64,000 nucleotides of DNA from Laspinema palackyanum D2a (lineage in GTDB: Bacteria; Cyanobacteriota; Cyanobacteriia; Cyanobacteriales; Laspinemataceae), in assembly GCA_025370845.1 (NCBI GenBank), contig JAMXFF010000006.1:90382-154381 (forward strand). Direction: 5' to 3'. This document shows positions 1 through 8,729 of this stretch, piece after piece. Position numbers and translations under genes: made by a program. The first letter of the stretch is position 1. The number at the start of each line of letters is the position of its first letter. Below the pieces are notes generated by a model. It saw only the letters and a list, made by a program, of their open reading frames with translations, ran no database searches and was not told the origin of the DNA.

Positions 1-2979
1 TCACCGTTACCGGATTGGTTGACCTTTGACCCAGAAACCGGGGTCTTGAGTGGCACACCGGATGAGCAAGATGTGGAGAACCTAGAAATTCGGATCACGG
101 CGGATGATGGTCAAGGAAATCAGGTCCCGAATACCTTTGCACTGGTGGTTGATGAAGGCATTGAGGAGAACATTCGGCCAGAGGTCAATCTGAATCCGGA
201 GCAACCCGGGGTGGATACGACAGTGACCTTTGATCCGGAAGCGGAGGGAGTGCCGATCGCCGAAAATGGTCGGGTGACTGACCCGGATCCAGAAAATAAC
301 ACCCTCACCAGTGCCACTATTGAGATCGCTAACCCGATCGACGGGGATGCGGAAGAACTCATCGTCGATACAGAAGGGACAAATATTACCGCCACCGTTG
401 AAAATGGCGTAGTAACCCTCACAGGGGACGATGAGGTGGAAAATTACGAACGAGTGCTACAACGGATCCGGTACAACAACACCGCCGAGAACCCGGACCT
501 CACCCCTCGTAATATCCAAATCGTAGTCAGTGATGGGATTGATGAGAGTGCGCCAGCCGTGGCAACGGTGGAGTTTCCTCCTGCGGCTGCGTTGGAATTA
601 ACCAAAACCGTGAGCAATGCAGCGGCGACGATTGGAGAAGAACTCAGCTATACTCTCACCTTAACGAATCCAGGTGGGATAGCCGCCACAGGAATCACGG
701 TGACTGAATCGTTACCCAACTGGCTGCGTGACATGACCTTCACGCCTACGGAAGGGAACAACTATGACCCCACTGCGAATGTTTGGACCATTCCTCGTTT
801 AGAAGGGGGAGAAACCACGACCCTGACGATTTCGGGTATCCTCTCACGCTGGGGAACGATTCCCAATCGCGCCCGGGTCACAGGATTTGACCAAGGGGAA
901 CCCGACGGACAGGTAGCATTCGCCGAGGCCATTTCGCCCCTTCCTGCCCCAGATATTAGCTTAAGCAACATGACTTTAGGCTACGGGGGATTGGTCATCT
1001 ACGGGGAGAACCCCGGTGACTTGAGCGGGAGAAATGTCTCTTCTGCTGGGGATGTCAACAGCGATGGCTTCAATGACATCTTAATTGGGACGCGCTTTGG
1101 CGATCGCCCTGACGGCACCGCAAGCGCTGGGCGAGCGTATTTGCTCTTCGGTGGTCCCGACATCGGTCCGCAAATAGACTTACGGGACCTGGACGGAAGC
1201 AACGGCTTTGCAATCTACGGTATTGATGCAGACGACGCGATCGGACGAGCAGTCAGCAATGCCGGGGATATCAACGGCGATGGCTTTGACGACATTATGG
1301 TGGCCTCGCGCTTTGCCGATGGGCCTAATGATACCAGGCCAGAGGCAGGAGAAAGTTATATCATCTTTGGCGGTAATCAGTTTGATGGCCCTATAGACCT
1401 CGCGACTCTGGACGGGACCAATGGCTTTACTATTTTTGGCCGCGAAGCAGGAGACCAAAGTGGCCGGGATGTCCATGCGGGTGATATTAATGGCGATGGT
1501 GTGGACGACCTGCTGATTGGCGCGTTCAGTGCCGATGGGCCTAATAATGAAAGGCAAAATGCGGGAGAAACTTATGTCATCTTTGGTGGATCTGAGACCT
1601 TTGACGCCGAGATGGACCTTGCCAACTTGGCGCTGGATGGGACGAATGGGTTTACGGTTTTCGGCGCTCAGGCGGGTGAACGCAGTGGCCGATCGCCCCG
1701 GAGTGCTGGAGATATCAACGGTGATGGTTACAATGACTTGTTGATTGGCGCTCCCCAAGCCGATGACGAGGAGGGTACAGAGGTTGGAGCAACCTATCTC
1801 GTCTACGGGGGTCCCACTTTTAATGCCACGGTTGACCTGGCGCAAATAGACGGCTCTAATGGGGTCCGCATCTCGGGTATCAATGCCGGGGATTTGAGCG
1901 GCAGAGCACTGAGCAACGCGGGAGATATCAATGGCGATGGCTTGGATGACATGATTATTGGCGCTCAAGGGGCCAATAATGAAGCTGGGGAAAGTTATGT
2001 GATTTTTGGCTCCACGAACTTACCGGCTACCCTTGACCTGGGCACTCTGGATGGAACCAATGGGTTTACTATCTCTGGTATCAATGCCGGGGACTTGAGC
2101 GGCCGATCGGTCTCTAATGCAGGAGATATCAACGGGGATGGCTATGATGACCTGATTATCAACGCTTCCCTAGCTCCGGGTTTGGACGGTGAAGAGGAAG
2201 CTGGACAAAGTTATGTTCTCTTTGGAGGAACTACCTTTAGTCCCTCTCTGAATTTGGACGAAATTGATGGCACCAACGGGTTTACCCTCTACGGGATTGA
2301 GGCTAACAATCGGACTGGGCGATCGGTCAGCGCTGGCGATGTTAATGGCGACGGGTTCGATGATGTACTCGTCGGTGCCCCCGAAGGTGATGGTCTCAAC
2401 GGGTCCCGGGACGATGCTGGGGAAACTTATATCATGTATGGTGGCGATTTCACTGGTGCGGTCACCCAGCATGGTGGACTGGGTAACGATTCGTTGACTG
2501 GAACTGCTGCGGCAGATGTGATCATCGGTGCACAAGGGGACGATACCCTGATTGGTGCTGGGGGTCCTGACGTCATCTATGGCGGTTCTGGAAACCATCT
2601 GATCACGGTTGCTGATAGTGACTTCCGTCGCTTGGAGGGCGGCAGTGGAGAGGATACTCTGCGTCTGGATGGGGATAATTTTGCTTTCGATTTGACGACG
2701 ATTGCCGATAATCGGATTCACGACATCGAGACGATTGATCTCAATGGTGGCAATAATAGCTTGAACCTGGATCAGATTCATGTTCTTCACCTTTCGGACC
2801 GGCGCAATCGTGTGATTGTCACAGGAGAAGAGACCAATGCTGTTACTGCATCGGGCAATTGGGTTTCTGGGGGTACTCAGGCGATCGACAACGATACCTA
2901 CAATGTTTATACCTCGGGCAAAGCCCAGTTGTGGGTGGAGGGGGCGATCGCTCAAGATGGCATTACCTTGATCGGGTGA
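1..2979 (+). CDS. Large secreted FG-GAP/DUF11/RTX adhesin-like protein (5' end outside window)
   Basis: The reading frame is open from base 1, so the protein starts upstream; 992 residues are visible. In order: an Ig-like (He_PIG-type) segment at the start with the motif GVLSGTP, a cadherin-like stretch (about 60-195), a DUF11 domain (about 198-310, starting LELTKTVSN), then seven FG-GAP/integrin-alpha repeats (about 325-820). Each repeat carries a calcium-loop motif such as DINGDGFDD. After these come short RTX-type glycine/aspartate repeats (about 825-875, GGLGNDSLTG) and a C-terminal domain. Seven FG-GAP repeats make one complete seven-bladed propeller. The RTX repeats suggest calcium-dependent folding outside the cell and type I secretion (family knowledge). 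A surface or sheath adhesin is the likely role; the ligand is unknown. Confidence 0.85.
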   Translation, partial: SPLPDWLTFDPETGVLSGTPDEQDVENLEIRITADDGQGNQVPNTFALVVDEGIEENIRPEVNLNPEQPGVDTTVTFDPEAEGVPIAENGRVTDPDPENNTLTSATIEIANPIDGDAEELIVDTEGTNITATVENGVVTLTGDDEVENYERVLQRIRYNNTAENPDLTPRNIQIVVSDGIDESAPAVATVEFPPAAALELTKTVSNAAATIGEELSYTLTLTNPGGIAATGITVTESLPNWLRDMTFTPTEGNNYDPTANVWTIPRLEGGETTTLTISGILSRWGTIPNRARVTGFDQGEPDGQVAFAEAISPLPAPDISLSNMTLGYGGLVIYGENPGDLSGRNVSSAGDVNSDGFNDILIGTRFGDRPDGTASAGRAYLLFGGPDIGPQIDLRDLDGSNGFAIYGIDADDAIGRAVSNAGDINGDGFDDIMVASRFADGPNDTRPEAGESYIIFGGNQFDGPIDLATLDGTNGFTIFGREAGDQSGRDVHAGDINGDGVDDLLIGAFSADGPNNERQNAGETYVIFGGSETFDAEMDLANLALDGTNGFTVFGAQAGERSGRSPRSAGDINGDGYNDLLIGAPQADDEEGTEVGATYLVYGGPTFNATVDLAQIDGSNGVRISGINAGDLSGRALSNAGDINGDGLDDMIIGAQGANNEAGESYVIFGSTNLPATLDLGTLDGTNGFTISGINAGDLSGRSVSNAGDINGDGYDDLIINASLAPGLDGEEEAGQSYVLFGGTTFSPSLNLDEIDGTNGFTLYGIEANNRTGRSVSAGDVNGDGFDDVLVGAPEGDGLNGSRDDAGETYIMYGGDFTGAVTQHGGLGNDSLTGTAAADVIIGAQGDDTLIGAGGPDVIYGGSGNHLITVADSDFRRLEGGSGEDTLRLDGDNFAFDLTTIADNRIHDIETIDLNGGNNSLNLDQIHVLHLSDRRNRVIVTGEETNAVTASGNWVSGGTQAIDNDTYNVYTSGKAQLWVEGAIAQDGITLIG

Positions 2980-3003
2980 TGATCGCTGCTTGAGTTTTAA
3001 GGG

Positions 3004-3037
3004 TCGGGGGGTTCCTGTAAAGACGGAACCCCCCCGA
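3004..3037 (+). terminator. Terminator-like hairpin after the FG-GAP gene
   Basis: A 12-bp stem (TCGGGGGGTTCC) pairs with its complement across a 9-base loop, 25 bases after the stop codon, and is followed by TTTGTTG. The T-run is short, so it is a moderate Rho-independent terminator candidate. Confidence 0.6.
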
Positions 3038-3184
3038 TTTGTTGATGTTTAATGTTAAGTGACTCAAAAAAACAGACCTCCAGGCGATCGCGAATCAATC
3101 CGCAACCTTCCCTCCTGGTTCCGAGGGCGATCGCCCTTGATACTCGAAGTTGATTGGGGTTGAATAGACCGATTTTAACCGTTC

Positions 3185-3427
3185 TTACGGGGTGATTTGA
3201 TTGGGGGTATCGGGATTAGCTGGGGGTTCCTCTCCCGTCGGGAAAGAAGCCACCAATAGTCCAAACAGGACCGCCCCAATCAGCAGTAAAAATCCACCAA
3301 TTATTTGGGCTTGTCTGACCAGCTTTACCCCAGTAGGAGTTTCCGGAAAATTGGCCTCTTCGTGAGACATGGCTTCCTCTGCGACCTGGCGATCGCGTGG
3401 GGTTGGGTTTCTAGGTCGATTATTCAT
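3185..3427 (-). CDS. Small single-pass membrane protein, unknown function
   Basis: 80 residues from the ATG at 3427; AGGGA lies about 10 bases upstream, and a TTG one codon earlier is less likely. The N-terminal half is charged and polar, with one clear membrane helix at about residues 42-62 (IIGGFLLLIGAVLFGLLVAS), then a proline-rich tail (GEEPPANPDTPNQITP). I do not recognise a family. It lies downstream of the TVP38 gene on the same strand but 450 bases away across an AT-rich gap, so co-transcription is doubtful. Confidence 0.55.
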   Translation of the reverse strand: MNNRPRNPTPRDRQVAEEAMSHEEANFPETPTGVKLVRQAQIIGGFLLLIGAVLFGLLVASFPTGEEPPANPDTPNQITP

Positions 3428-3875
3428 CAAACGTTGTCCCTCTATTTTATCTAAGAATTTACTCTCAGTTTCTCTAGTTGACCCCCCCCTGTCATCTATC
3501 CCCAGAGTAATTTTAAAAACCTAATTCGGTCATCTTGACTCTAATTTAATCCAATTAAAAATTTATCTCATGTTAATAATTTTGATAAAATTTTATTGAA
3601 TTAATACAGAAAATTTCCACTTTATAGGGCAGCATCATTACAGTTTAATAGGATTTACGCATCTTCTTAAAGTCCACATTCAATTCAGGGGTGATTCCCG
3701 AATCGTCCGGACTATAGATTATTTATTTGTGTAAATAAATTAAAATCTTTGAGTCTTTATTTAATTCAATAAATTAAACTCAAAATGATAAATTTAATCC
3801 AATCTTGTGACAGAGGAAATTTTAGAGTTAGTTCTTAATTCGTGATAAAATTTTTCAAAACTTGCTCTAAACCTA
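3428..3875. other. AT-rich intergenic region
   Basis: No credible coding frame. It is strikingly A/T-rich compared with both sides. A stem-loop with arms TTTGAGT (3748-3754) and ACTCAAA (3778-3784) and a smaller inner stem lies about 90 bases past the end of the TVP38 gene and could act as its terminator. Confidence 0.5.
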
Positions 3876-4592
3876 CTATTCATCTGCCACTTTTTCATCC
3901 AAAGCTTTGCGAGCAATTCGGGTGACGTAGAGTGTCACGGCAATAGTAGCGATTAATCCCAAGATACGAATACCCCATTGAATAGTTGGATTAGTCGGTT
4001 GATTTTCTGTGCCAATTCTAGCCAAATCCCCGGCTAAAGAACCAATATAAACATACATCACTGTTCCAGGAATCATGCCAATTGAACCCAAGGCATAGTC
4101 TTTTAAAGAAACCCCCGTAATTCCAAAGGCATAATTCAAGAGATTAAAGGGAAAAATTGGGGAAAGACGAGTCAGCAGGACGATTTTTAACCCTTCTCTG
4201 GCAACCGCTTTATCGATCACCGCAAATTTTTGATTGCCCTCAATTTTTTTGCTAATCCACCCTCTTGCCAGATAGCGCCCGACTAAAAAGGCTGCGATCG
4301 CCCCCAAAGTTGCCCCAATAAAAACATACACCGAACCCAGCAACACCCCAAACACCACCCCTGCACCTAACGTCAAAATCGACCCCGGTAGAAAGGCAAC
4401 CGTTGCCGCAATATAAATGGCGATAAATGCAATACCGCCCACCACCCCCAAACCTTCAATCCAAGTTAAGGCATTCAGTAACAGTTGTTGCAGGTTGAAT
4501 CCGTCTGACCCTCCCACACTTTCCGCCAAAGCAGGAGTGGTAACTAAAAAATAAATGACTGCACTTATACCCACCCAAGATATCCTCTTCAT
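3876..4592 (-). CDS. TVP38/TMEM64 (DedA/VTT-domain) membrane protein
   Basis: 238 residues, typical for the family. It begins with a hydrophobic signal or anchor helix (1-23), then has the VTT/SNARE-associated core: FLPGSILTLGAGVVFG followed by a glycine-rich helix and FLVGRYLARG, then LTRLSPIFPFNLLNYAFG, the reentrant-loop signature. About five membrane segments are visible. Members are polytopic inner-membrane proteins linked to lipid scrambling or ion homeostasis; substrates are mostly unknown. The gene follows arsM by 43 bases on the same strand, so it is probably part of the arsenic transcription unit and could help move an arsenic or lipid-linked product (inference). Confidence 0.85.
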   Translation of the reverse strand: MKRISWVGISAVIYFLVTTPALAESVGGSDGFNLQQLLLNALTWIEGLGVVGGIAFIAIYIAATVAFLPGSILTLGAGVVFGVLLGSVYVFIGATLGAIAAFLVGRYLARGWISKKIEGNQKFAVIDKAVAREGLKIVLLTRLSPIFPFNLLNYAFGITGVSLKDYALGSIGMIPGTVMYVYIGSLAGDLARIGTENQPTNPTIQWGIRILGLIATIAVTLYVTRIARKALDEKVADE

Positions 4593-4635
4593 TCTTCTCT
4601 GTGATCATATCCGATTTGGGGGCATTTTCATTTTT

Positions 4636-5607
4636 TTAGCAGCATCCGCCGCCACTGTAATACCAACTAGACTCGGTAATCATCATCAGATTTGAGGGAA
4701 AATTTTTGGCTAAATTAGCCGCAGTTTTATCACAAACTGCCACGGGAATTCCCCGTTGCAGCAAATGTCCCGCCCCATCATCTAACATCGCCTCTTGTCC
4801 AGCATAAATGGCGGTTTTGCCGGTAAAAACGCAAGCGCCATCGACAGGAATTGGCACTTTGAAGGAGACAGAATCTAAACTTTCTAACAGGAGAGGTTCA
4901 TCCAAATTGTAATTCTGAGTATCCAACAGGCGATAGGGACGACGGGCGCGAATTTCAATTTGACCAAACCCGACGCCAATCAAGTGCTGAATGTAATCTT
5001 CGTAAGAGAGTGCACCGGATAAGCAGAGGGCGCGTAACCGTTCATCCTGCTGGAGATGAGGGGGAATAGGACGGGTGGCGATCGGGTCACTCATAATCAA
5101 TTTTCCCCCGGGTTTCAAGACGCGATAGGCTTCCGATAATGCCCGTTGCAAATCCTCGGGTTCAAAGATATTAAATAAACAGTTTTGTGCCACCACATCC
5201 ACAGAAGCATCCGGCATTGGCAAGGCAAAGGCATCTCCGGCCAAAATTTGTACAAACTCCGGATTAAACCACCCATTCTCTTTCGCCGCACTCTGTAAAT
5301 TTCGGGTCGCCGCTTCACGCATTTCTATTACCGGATCCACGGCAATCACTCCTCCCGGTTGACGACAGAAATAAGCAAATTGCAGGGCTTCAATGCCACC
5401 GCCAACCCCAATATAAAGGACTGTTGGTTCTCCAAATAACTCCGTGGGATGAACCGTTGAACCACAGCCGTAGTTCATTTGCTGCATGATTTCGGGAATT
5501 TTTAAACCCGGTAATTGCAGGGGTGGAGTGCTGACACAGCAGAGTCCCTCTTGAGGGGTTTCGGCAGCTTCGGCATAGAATTGGGCAGTTGTTTCTAAAT
5601 AGCTCAT
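4636..5607 (-). CDS. arsM: Arsenite S-adenosylmethyltransferase (arsenosugar pathway)
   Basis: 323 residues. It transfers methyl groups from SAM to trivalent arsenic in the cytosol. The SAM-binding motif I is VLYIGVGGGIEAL (about 63-75), with the acidic residue in IAVDP at about 91. Three cysteines sit where arsenite methyltransferases have their arsenic ligands: C48 (NYGCG), C143 (QNCLFN) and C195 (LCLSGAL). There is also a vicinal pair C23-C24 and a C-terminal GGGCC. The C-terminal half is the extra domain of the arsenosugar-type ArsM subfamily. It sits between the MerA-like flavoprotein and TVP38 genes, and ArsS is 6 kb away on the other strand. Start ATG at 5607. Motif match and context are both strong. 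Confidence 0.9.
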   Translation of the reverse strand: MSYLETTAQFYAEAAETPQEGLCCVSTPPLQLPGLKIPEIMQQMNYGCGSTVHPTELFGEPTVLYIGVGGGIEALQFAYFCRQPGGVIAVDPVIEMREAATRNLQSAAKENGWFNPEFVQILAGDAFALPMPDASVDVVAQNCLFNIFEPEDLQRALSEAYRVLKPGGKLIMSDPIATRPIPPHLQQDERLRALCLSGALSYEDYIQHLIGVGFGQIEIRARRPYRLLDTQNYNLDEPLLLESLDSVSFKVPIPVDGACVFTGKTAIYAGQEAMLDDGAGHLLQRGIPVAVCDKTAANLAKNFPSNLMMITESSWYYSGGGCC

Positions 5608-5678
5608 AAATTAGGTGCAGGTGAATGAATCAAAAATCTCAGCAGTTAACTCCAGAATAGCTGATTAACGGAGATAAG

Positions 5679-7226
5679 TTAACTGAATTTGGTTAACAAC
5701 TTCAGTAAGGATTTAGTGCGCGGGGTGAGTAAGGTGCGGCGATAGGCATCGGCGGCTTTTTTAATGGCTTCTGCCTGAGTGGGATAGGGATGAATCACGC
5801 CGGATAAAGCACTGAGTCCCTGTTTAGTGACGATCGCCAAGGTAATTTCACTAATCATTTCCCCAGCATGACGCGCCACAATCGTTGCCCCTAAAATCTG
5901 GTCAGAACCGCGTTTATGGAGAATTTTGACAAATCCTTCGGTTTCCCCATCTGCCAAAGCGCGATCGACGCTAGAAAACGGAATAGTAATCGTATTGGTT
6001 TCCATTCCCTTCTCTTGCGCCTCCCGCTCATACAAACCCACATGAGCAATCTCTGGATCAGTATAGGTCACCCAAGGCATGACTAAATTACTCAGTTTGC
6101 TTCGTCCTAATCCAAAGGGAGAAAACAAGGTATTTTTAATCACAATGCGCGCCGCCGCATCCGCTGCATGAGTAAATTTCCAGTTCATGCAAATGTCGCC
6201 CGCAGCATAAATGTGCGGATTGGTGGTTTGCAAATAGTCATCAACAACAACACCATGATGAGCATCATAGTTAACTCCAACGGCTTCTAAATTCAAGCCA
6301 TCAACATTGGGAGTCCGTCCAGCCCCCACTAATATTTCATCCACAACAACCGTATTAATTTCATCATTTTGACGGTAATGGATGACTTTACCCGTATCGG
6401 TTATTTCTACTTTCAATAAAGTGCAATCCAGAACCAACTTTAGATTGTCCTGTAATAGTTGTTGTTGGACGATTTCTGCTGCATCTGCATCTTCGCGATC
6501 GAGGAGATGTCCATGCTTATGAAATAAAGTAACTTGACTGCCGAGGCGTTGAAATGCTTGGGCGAGTTCACACCCAATCGGACCTCCCCCAATCACCGCT
6601 AACCGTGGGGGACATTCGGTGAGGGAAAAGACAGTTTCATTGGTTAAATAGCCCGTTTCTGCTAATCCAGGAATGTCAGGACGAGTGGCGCGAGCACCCG
6701 TGGCAATCACGGCTTTTTTAAACCGGAGGAGGCTTGTTTTAACAGCGATCGCCCCACTATCCACAAATTCCGCCGGTCCTAAAAACACATCAACGCCCAA
6801 ATTCCGAAACCGTTCCGCAGAATCATGAGGGCTAATTCCCGCCCGAATTCGCCGCATTCGCTGCATCACTGCCCCAAAATCAATCTCAATGGCATCTGGA
6901 GACTTAATGCCAAAGGGAGTCGCCTCTCGCATCTGCGCCACCACCCGGGATGAGCGAATCAGACATTTGGAAGGGACACAACCGACATTCAGGCAATCTC
7001 CCCCCATCAAGTTTTTTTCAATCAGGGCAACTTTTAATCCTAATCCTAACCCCGCCGCACCTGCCGCCACCACCAGTCCAGCCGTTCCCGCGCCAATCAC
7101 CACTAAATCGTAACTGGCGGCAGGGGAAGGATTCACCCAATCGATGGGATGAACATGAGACATGAGGGATTGATTGTACTCATCCAACGGTTGGAGAGCC
7201 GGTTCTTGTTGAATTGAATGGGTCAT
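5679..7226 (-). CDS. MerA-like FAD-dependent pyridine nucleotide-disulfide oxidoreductase
   Basis: 515 residues from ATG 7226; a TTG-started extension to 7289 looks less likely. A short N-terminal tail precedes the FAD-binding motif VVIGAGTAG, the redox-active disulfide GGDCLNVGCVPSKC, the NAD(P)-binding GGGPIGCE, the second FAD motif YAAGD, and a C-terminal dimerisation domain. It belongs to the mercuric reductase/lipoamide dehydrogenase family. There is no N-terminal HMA domain and the C-terminus (LLKLLTKFS) lacks the vicinal cysteine pair that canonical MerA uses to hand Hg(II) to the active site. A general disulfide reductase or a role in the adjacent arsenic pathway is therefore as likely as mercury reduction. 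It is 71 bases upstream of arsM on the same strand. Confidence 0.8.
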   Translation of the reverse strand: MTHSIQQEPALQPLDEYNQSLMSHVHPIDWVNPSPAASYDLVVIGAGTAGLVVAAGAAGLGLGLKVALIEKNLMGGDCLNVGCVPSKCLIRSSRVVAQMREATPFGIKSPDAIEIDFGAVMQRMRRIRAGISPHDSAERFRNLGVDVFLGPAEFVDSGAIAVKTSLLRFKKAVIATGARATRPDIPGLAETGYLTNETVFSLTECPPRLAVIGGGPIGCELAQAFQRLGSQVTLFHKHGHLLDREDADAAEIVQQQLLQDNLKLVLDCTLLKVEITDTGKVIHYRQNDEINTVVVDEILVGAGRTPNVDGLNLEAVGVNYDAHHGVVVDDYLQTTNPHIYAAGDICMNWKFTHAADAAARIVIKNTLFSPFGLGRSKLSNLVMPWVTYTDPEIAHVGLYEREAQEKGMETNTITIPFSSVDRALADGETEGFVKILHKRGSDQILGATIVARHAGEMISEITLAIVTKQGLSALSGVIHPYPTQAEAIKKAADAYRRTLLTPRTKSLLKLLTKFS

Positions 7227-7646
7227 GGTTATTGGGATTTCTAAATGAGTAAGAGTTCCATGATGTACGATTCTTTCTCGGTTTGGCAAATAACAACACT
7301 AGATTTAACCGCCCCAGCTTCGGACCAAAAACTGGGGTTTCGGTTGAAATATCTACATCCTGTCAATTACTCTAGCCACAAGAACGGATCGCTAAATGAG
7401 GGAGAGATTAAATTTTCCTAAAACTACCCTAAAATTATCTAAAATTATCTAAAAAATCACTCTCTGTCATGCTTACACGCTTTTGGGACCCGATTGCAGA
7501 TTGGCAAATCATACCCAATCCGGTTGTCTCAAGTCCGTTTTGTCTCTGACCCTGCGTTGGCAGGCTTTGCCTGTATAGACCCACCCTTGAGGGTGCGGGT
7601 TTTTGCTTGGGCGATATCAGCCATTAAAGTTGAAGGTTTTCAAACC
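7227..7646. other. Divergent intergenic region between the arsM operon and nrtS
   Basis: 420 bases that must hold the promoters of the leftward flavoprotein-arsM unit and perhaps the rightward genes. Near 7431-7452 there is a short direct repeat (AAAATTATCTAAAATTATCT). I saw no convincing ArsR-type operator. A palindromic composite element lies at 7561-7604 and is listed separately. Confidence 0.4.
7561..7604 (+). repeat. Composite double-hairpin element, terminator-like
   Basis: First hairpin CAGGC-TTT-GCCTG (7561-7573), then CCCACCC-TTGA-GGGTgcGGG (7580-7599) followed by TTTTT. The same arrangement recurs at 46812-46866, and related single hairpins occur at 54077 and 56533. It stands 43 bases before nrtS, so it could attenuate transcription into nrtS. 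Confidence 0.55.
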
Positions 7647-7883
7647 ATGAGGAAATGCTTGAAAAAAATCGGAGGCATCTTATTTAATCCCCGATTTGCA
7701 CCAACGGCGCTAAAAGTTGCTTTGTTTGTTGGGACAGTTCTCTTCGTGATTAATCACGGTAAGGCTTTTTTAAATGGACAAATGAATCAAGACCGTTGGA
7801 TTTCTGCGGGATTATCCTACTGTGTCCCTTATCTGGTCAATATTCACGGTCAATTTGTCAGTAATGCTCGAAAAAGGCCCTAA
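7647..7883 (+). CDS. nrtS: NrtS-family nitrate/nitrite transporter subunit
   Basis: 78 residues from the ATG at 7647, with GAAGG about 10 bases upstream. The open frame continues to 7494 but the family begins near this methionine. Two hydrophobic segments are visible (TALKVALFVGTVLFVINHG and AGLSYCVPYLVNIHG), with the family-typical NPRFAPTALKVALFVGT and VPYLVNIHGQ. NrtS proteins are small two-helix membrane proteins that act in nitrate/nitrite uptake in cyanobacteria (family knowledge). The neighbours are arsenic and thiol genes rather than nitrogen genes, so its presence here may be incidental. Confidence 0.75.
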   Translation: MRKCLKKIGGILFNPRFAPTALKVALFVGTVLFVINHGKAFLNGQMNQDRWISAGLSYCVPYLVNIHGQFVSNARKRP

Positions 7884-8054
7884 GTAAAAAGCCAAAACCC
7901 GGAGAAGGTGCAACCTTTATCTAATATCCATCTGGGATTCATCTCCCACTCATGTTCAGGGAATTTAATCAAAATAACAGCAAACGAGAGACCCTTGAAA
8001 GTCCACTCTGCTGATTGTTGGTCCTAGATTCCCTGTATTTGTGAGGTTAAATCG

Positions 8055-8555
8055 ATGCGTAAATCGTTACTCTGGCTGAGTTTGTCCCTGGGTAGTTTAA
8101 TGTTCACCGTTTCCCTGGTTGCAGCAAACCCTCTGAACAGTTCTGCCTCTACCCATCCGGCGATCGCCCAAGCAAACCCCTGTGCAGGGAAGAAAGAGAA
8201 TGTCGGAGGCCCCTTAGCCCCTTGCCTCCAAGGAAAGCCGGTTGTTGTCGATATTTACGCCAGTTGGTGTCCTGCCTGTCAAAATATTGCCCCGACTCTT
8301 GAACAACTGCGATCGCAGTATGGGGATGACATTCATTTTATCGTTCTGGATGTCAGCGATCGCACCAAAACCCGTCAATCTGAAACCCTCGCTACAGAAC
8401 TCGGATTAAGCGATTTCTTTGCCGCTAATCGATCGCAAACGGGCATGGTTGCCATCATCGATCCAGCAACCGGCAATATTCTGGCACAGCATCGGAATAA
8501 TGCCAACCTAGGCGATTATACCTCGGTCATTGATTCAGCAATTTCTCAACGATAA
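8055..8555 (+). CDS. Exported thioredoxin-family protein (TlpA/Trx-like)
   Basis: 166 residues. An N-terminal signal peptide (about 1-24, hydrophobic core LLWLSLSLGSLMFTVSLV, ending VAA) sends it across a membrane. The thioredoxin fold starts at about residue 60, with the active site WCPAC (C72, C75) and the usual FIVLDVSDR strand. Two more cysteines (C43, C57) precede the domain. GAGG precedes the ATG. The CcdA gene begins 175 bases downstream, which fits the classic pair of a membrane thiol shuttle plus its extracytoplasmic partner. A thylakoid-lumen or periplasmic reductase is likely. Confidence 0.85.
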   Translation: MRKSLLWLSLSLGSLMFTVSLVAANPLNSSASTHPAIAQANPCAGKKENVGGPLAPCLQGKPVVVDIYASWCPACQNIAPTLEQLRSQYGDDIHFIVLDVSDRTKTRQSETLATELGLSDFFAANRSQTGMVAIIDPATGNILAQHRNNANLGDYTSVIDSAISQR

Positions 8556-8729
8556 TTCAAAACTGAGAGCATCACTTATCTAGGCGATCGACTTTTTCTA
8601 TCTCCATTCAAAGTTGAACATTCGATCGCCTCAACTCCCCCCTAGTTGTTCTAAACCCCACCCTCAAAAAACAGCAACTTTCTTTTTTACAACTCCCCGC
8701 CACTTTATGGGTAAACCCCGGATATTGTT

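Noticed and set aside
1180..2955. Two long antisense frames (about 260 codons each) opposite the FG-GAP repeats
   Set aside because: They arise because the repeated DINGDGFDD-type codons leave the opposite strand free of stops; they have no ribosome binding site and their sequence merely mirrors the repeats.
3431..3875. Possible small RNA or riboswitch in the AT-rich gap
   Set aside because: Only one weak AT-rich stem-loop was visible; no aptamer-like conserved motif could be identified.
7494..7646. Longer nrtS reading frame starting at 7494
   Set aside because: The first 51 codons cover a dispersed hairpin element and have no similarity to the family; the ATG at 7647 fits NrtS.
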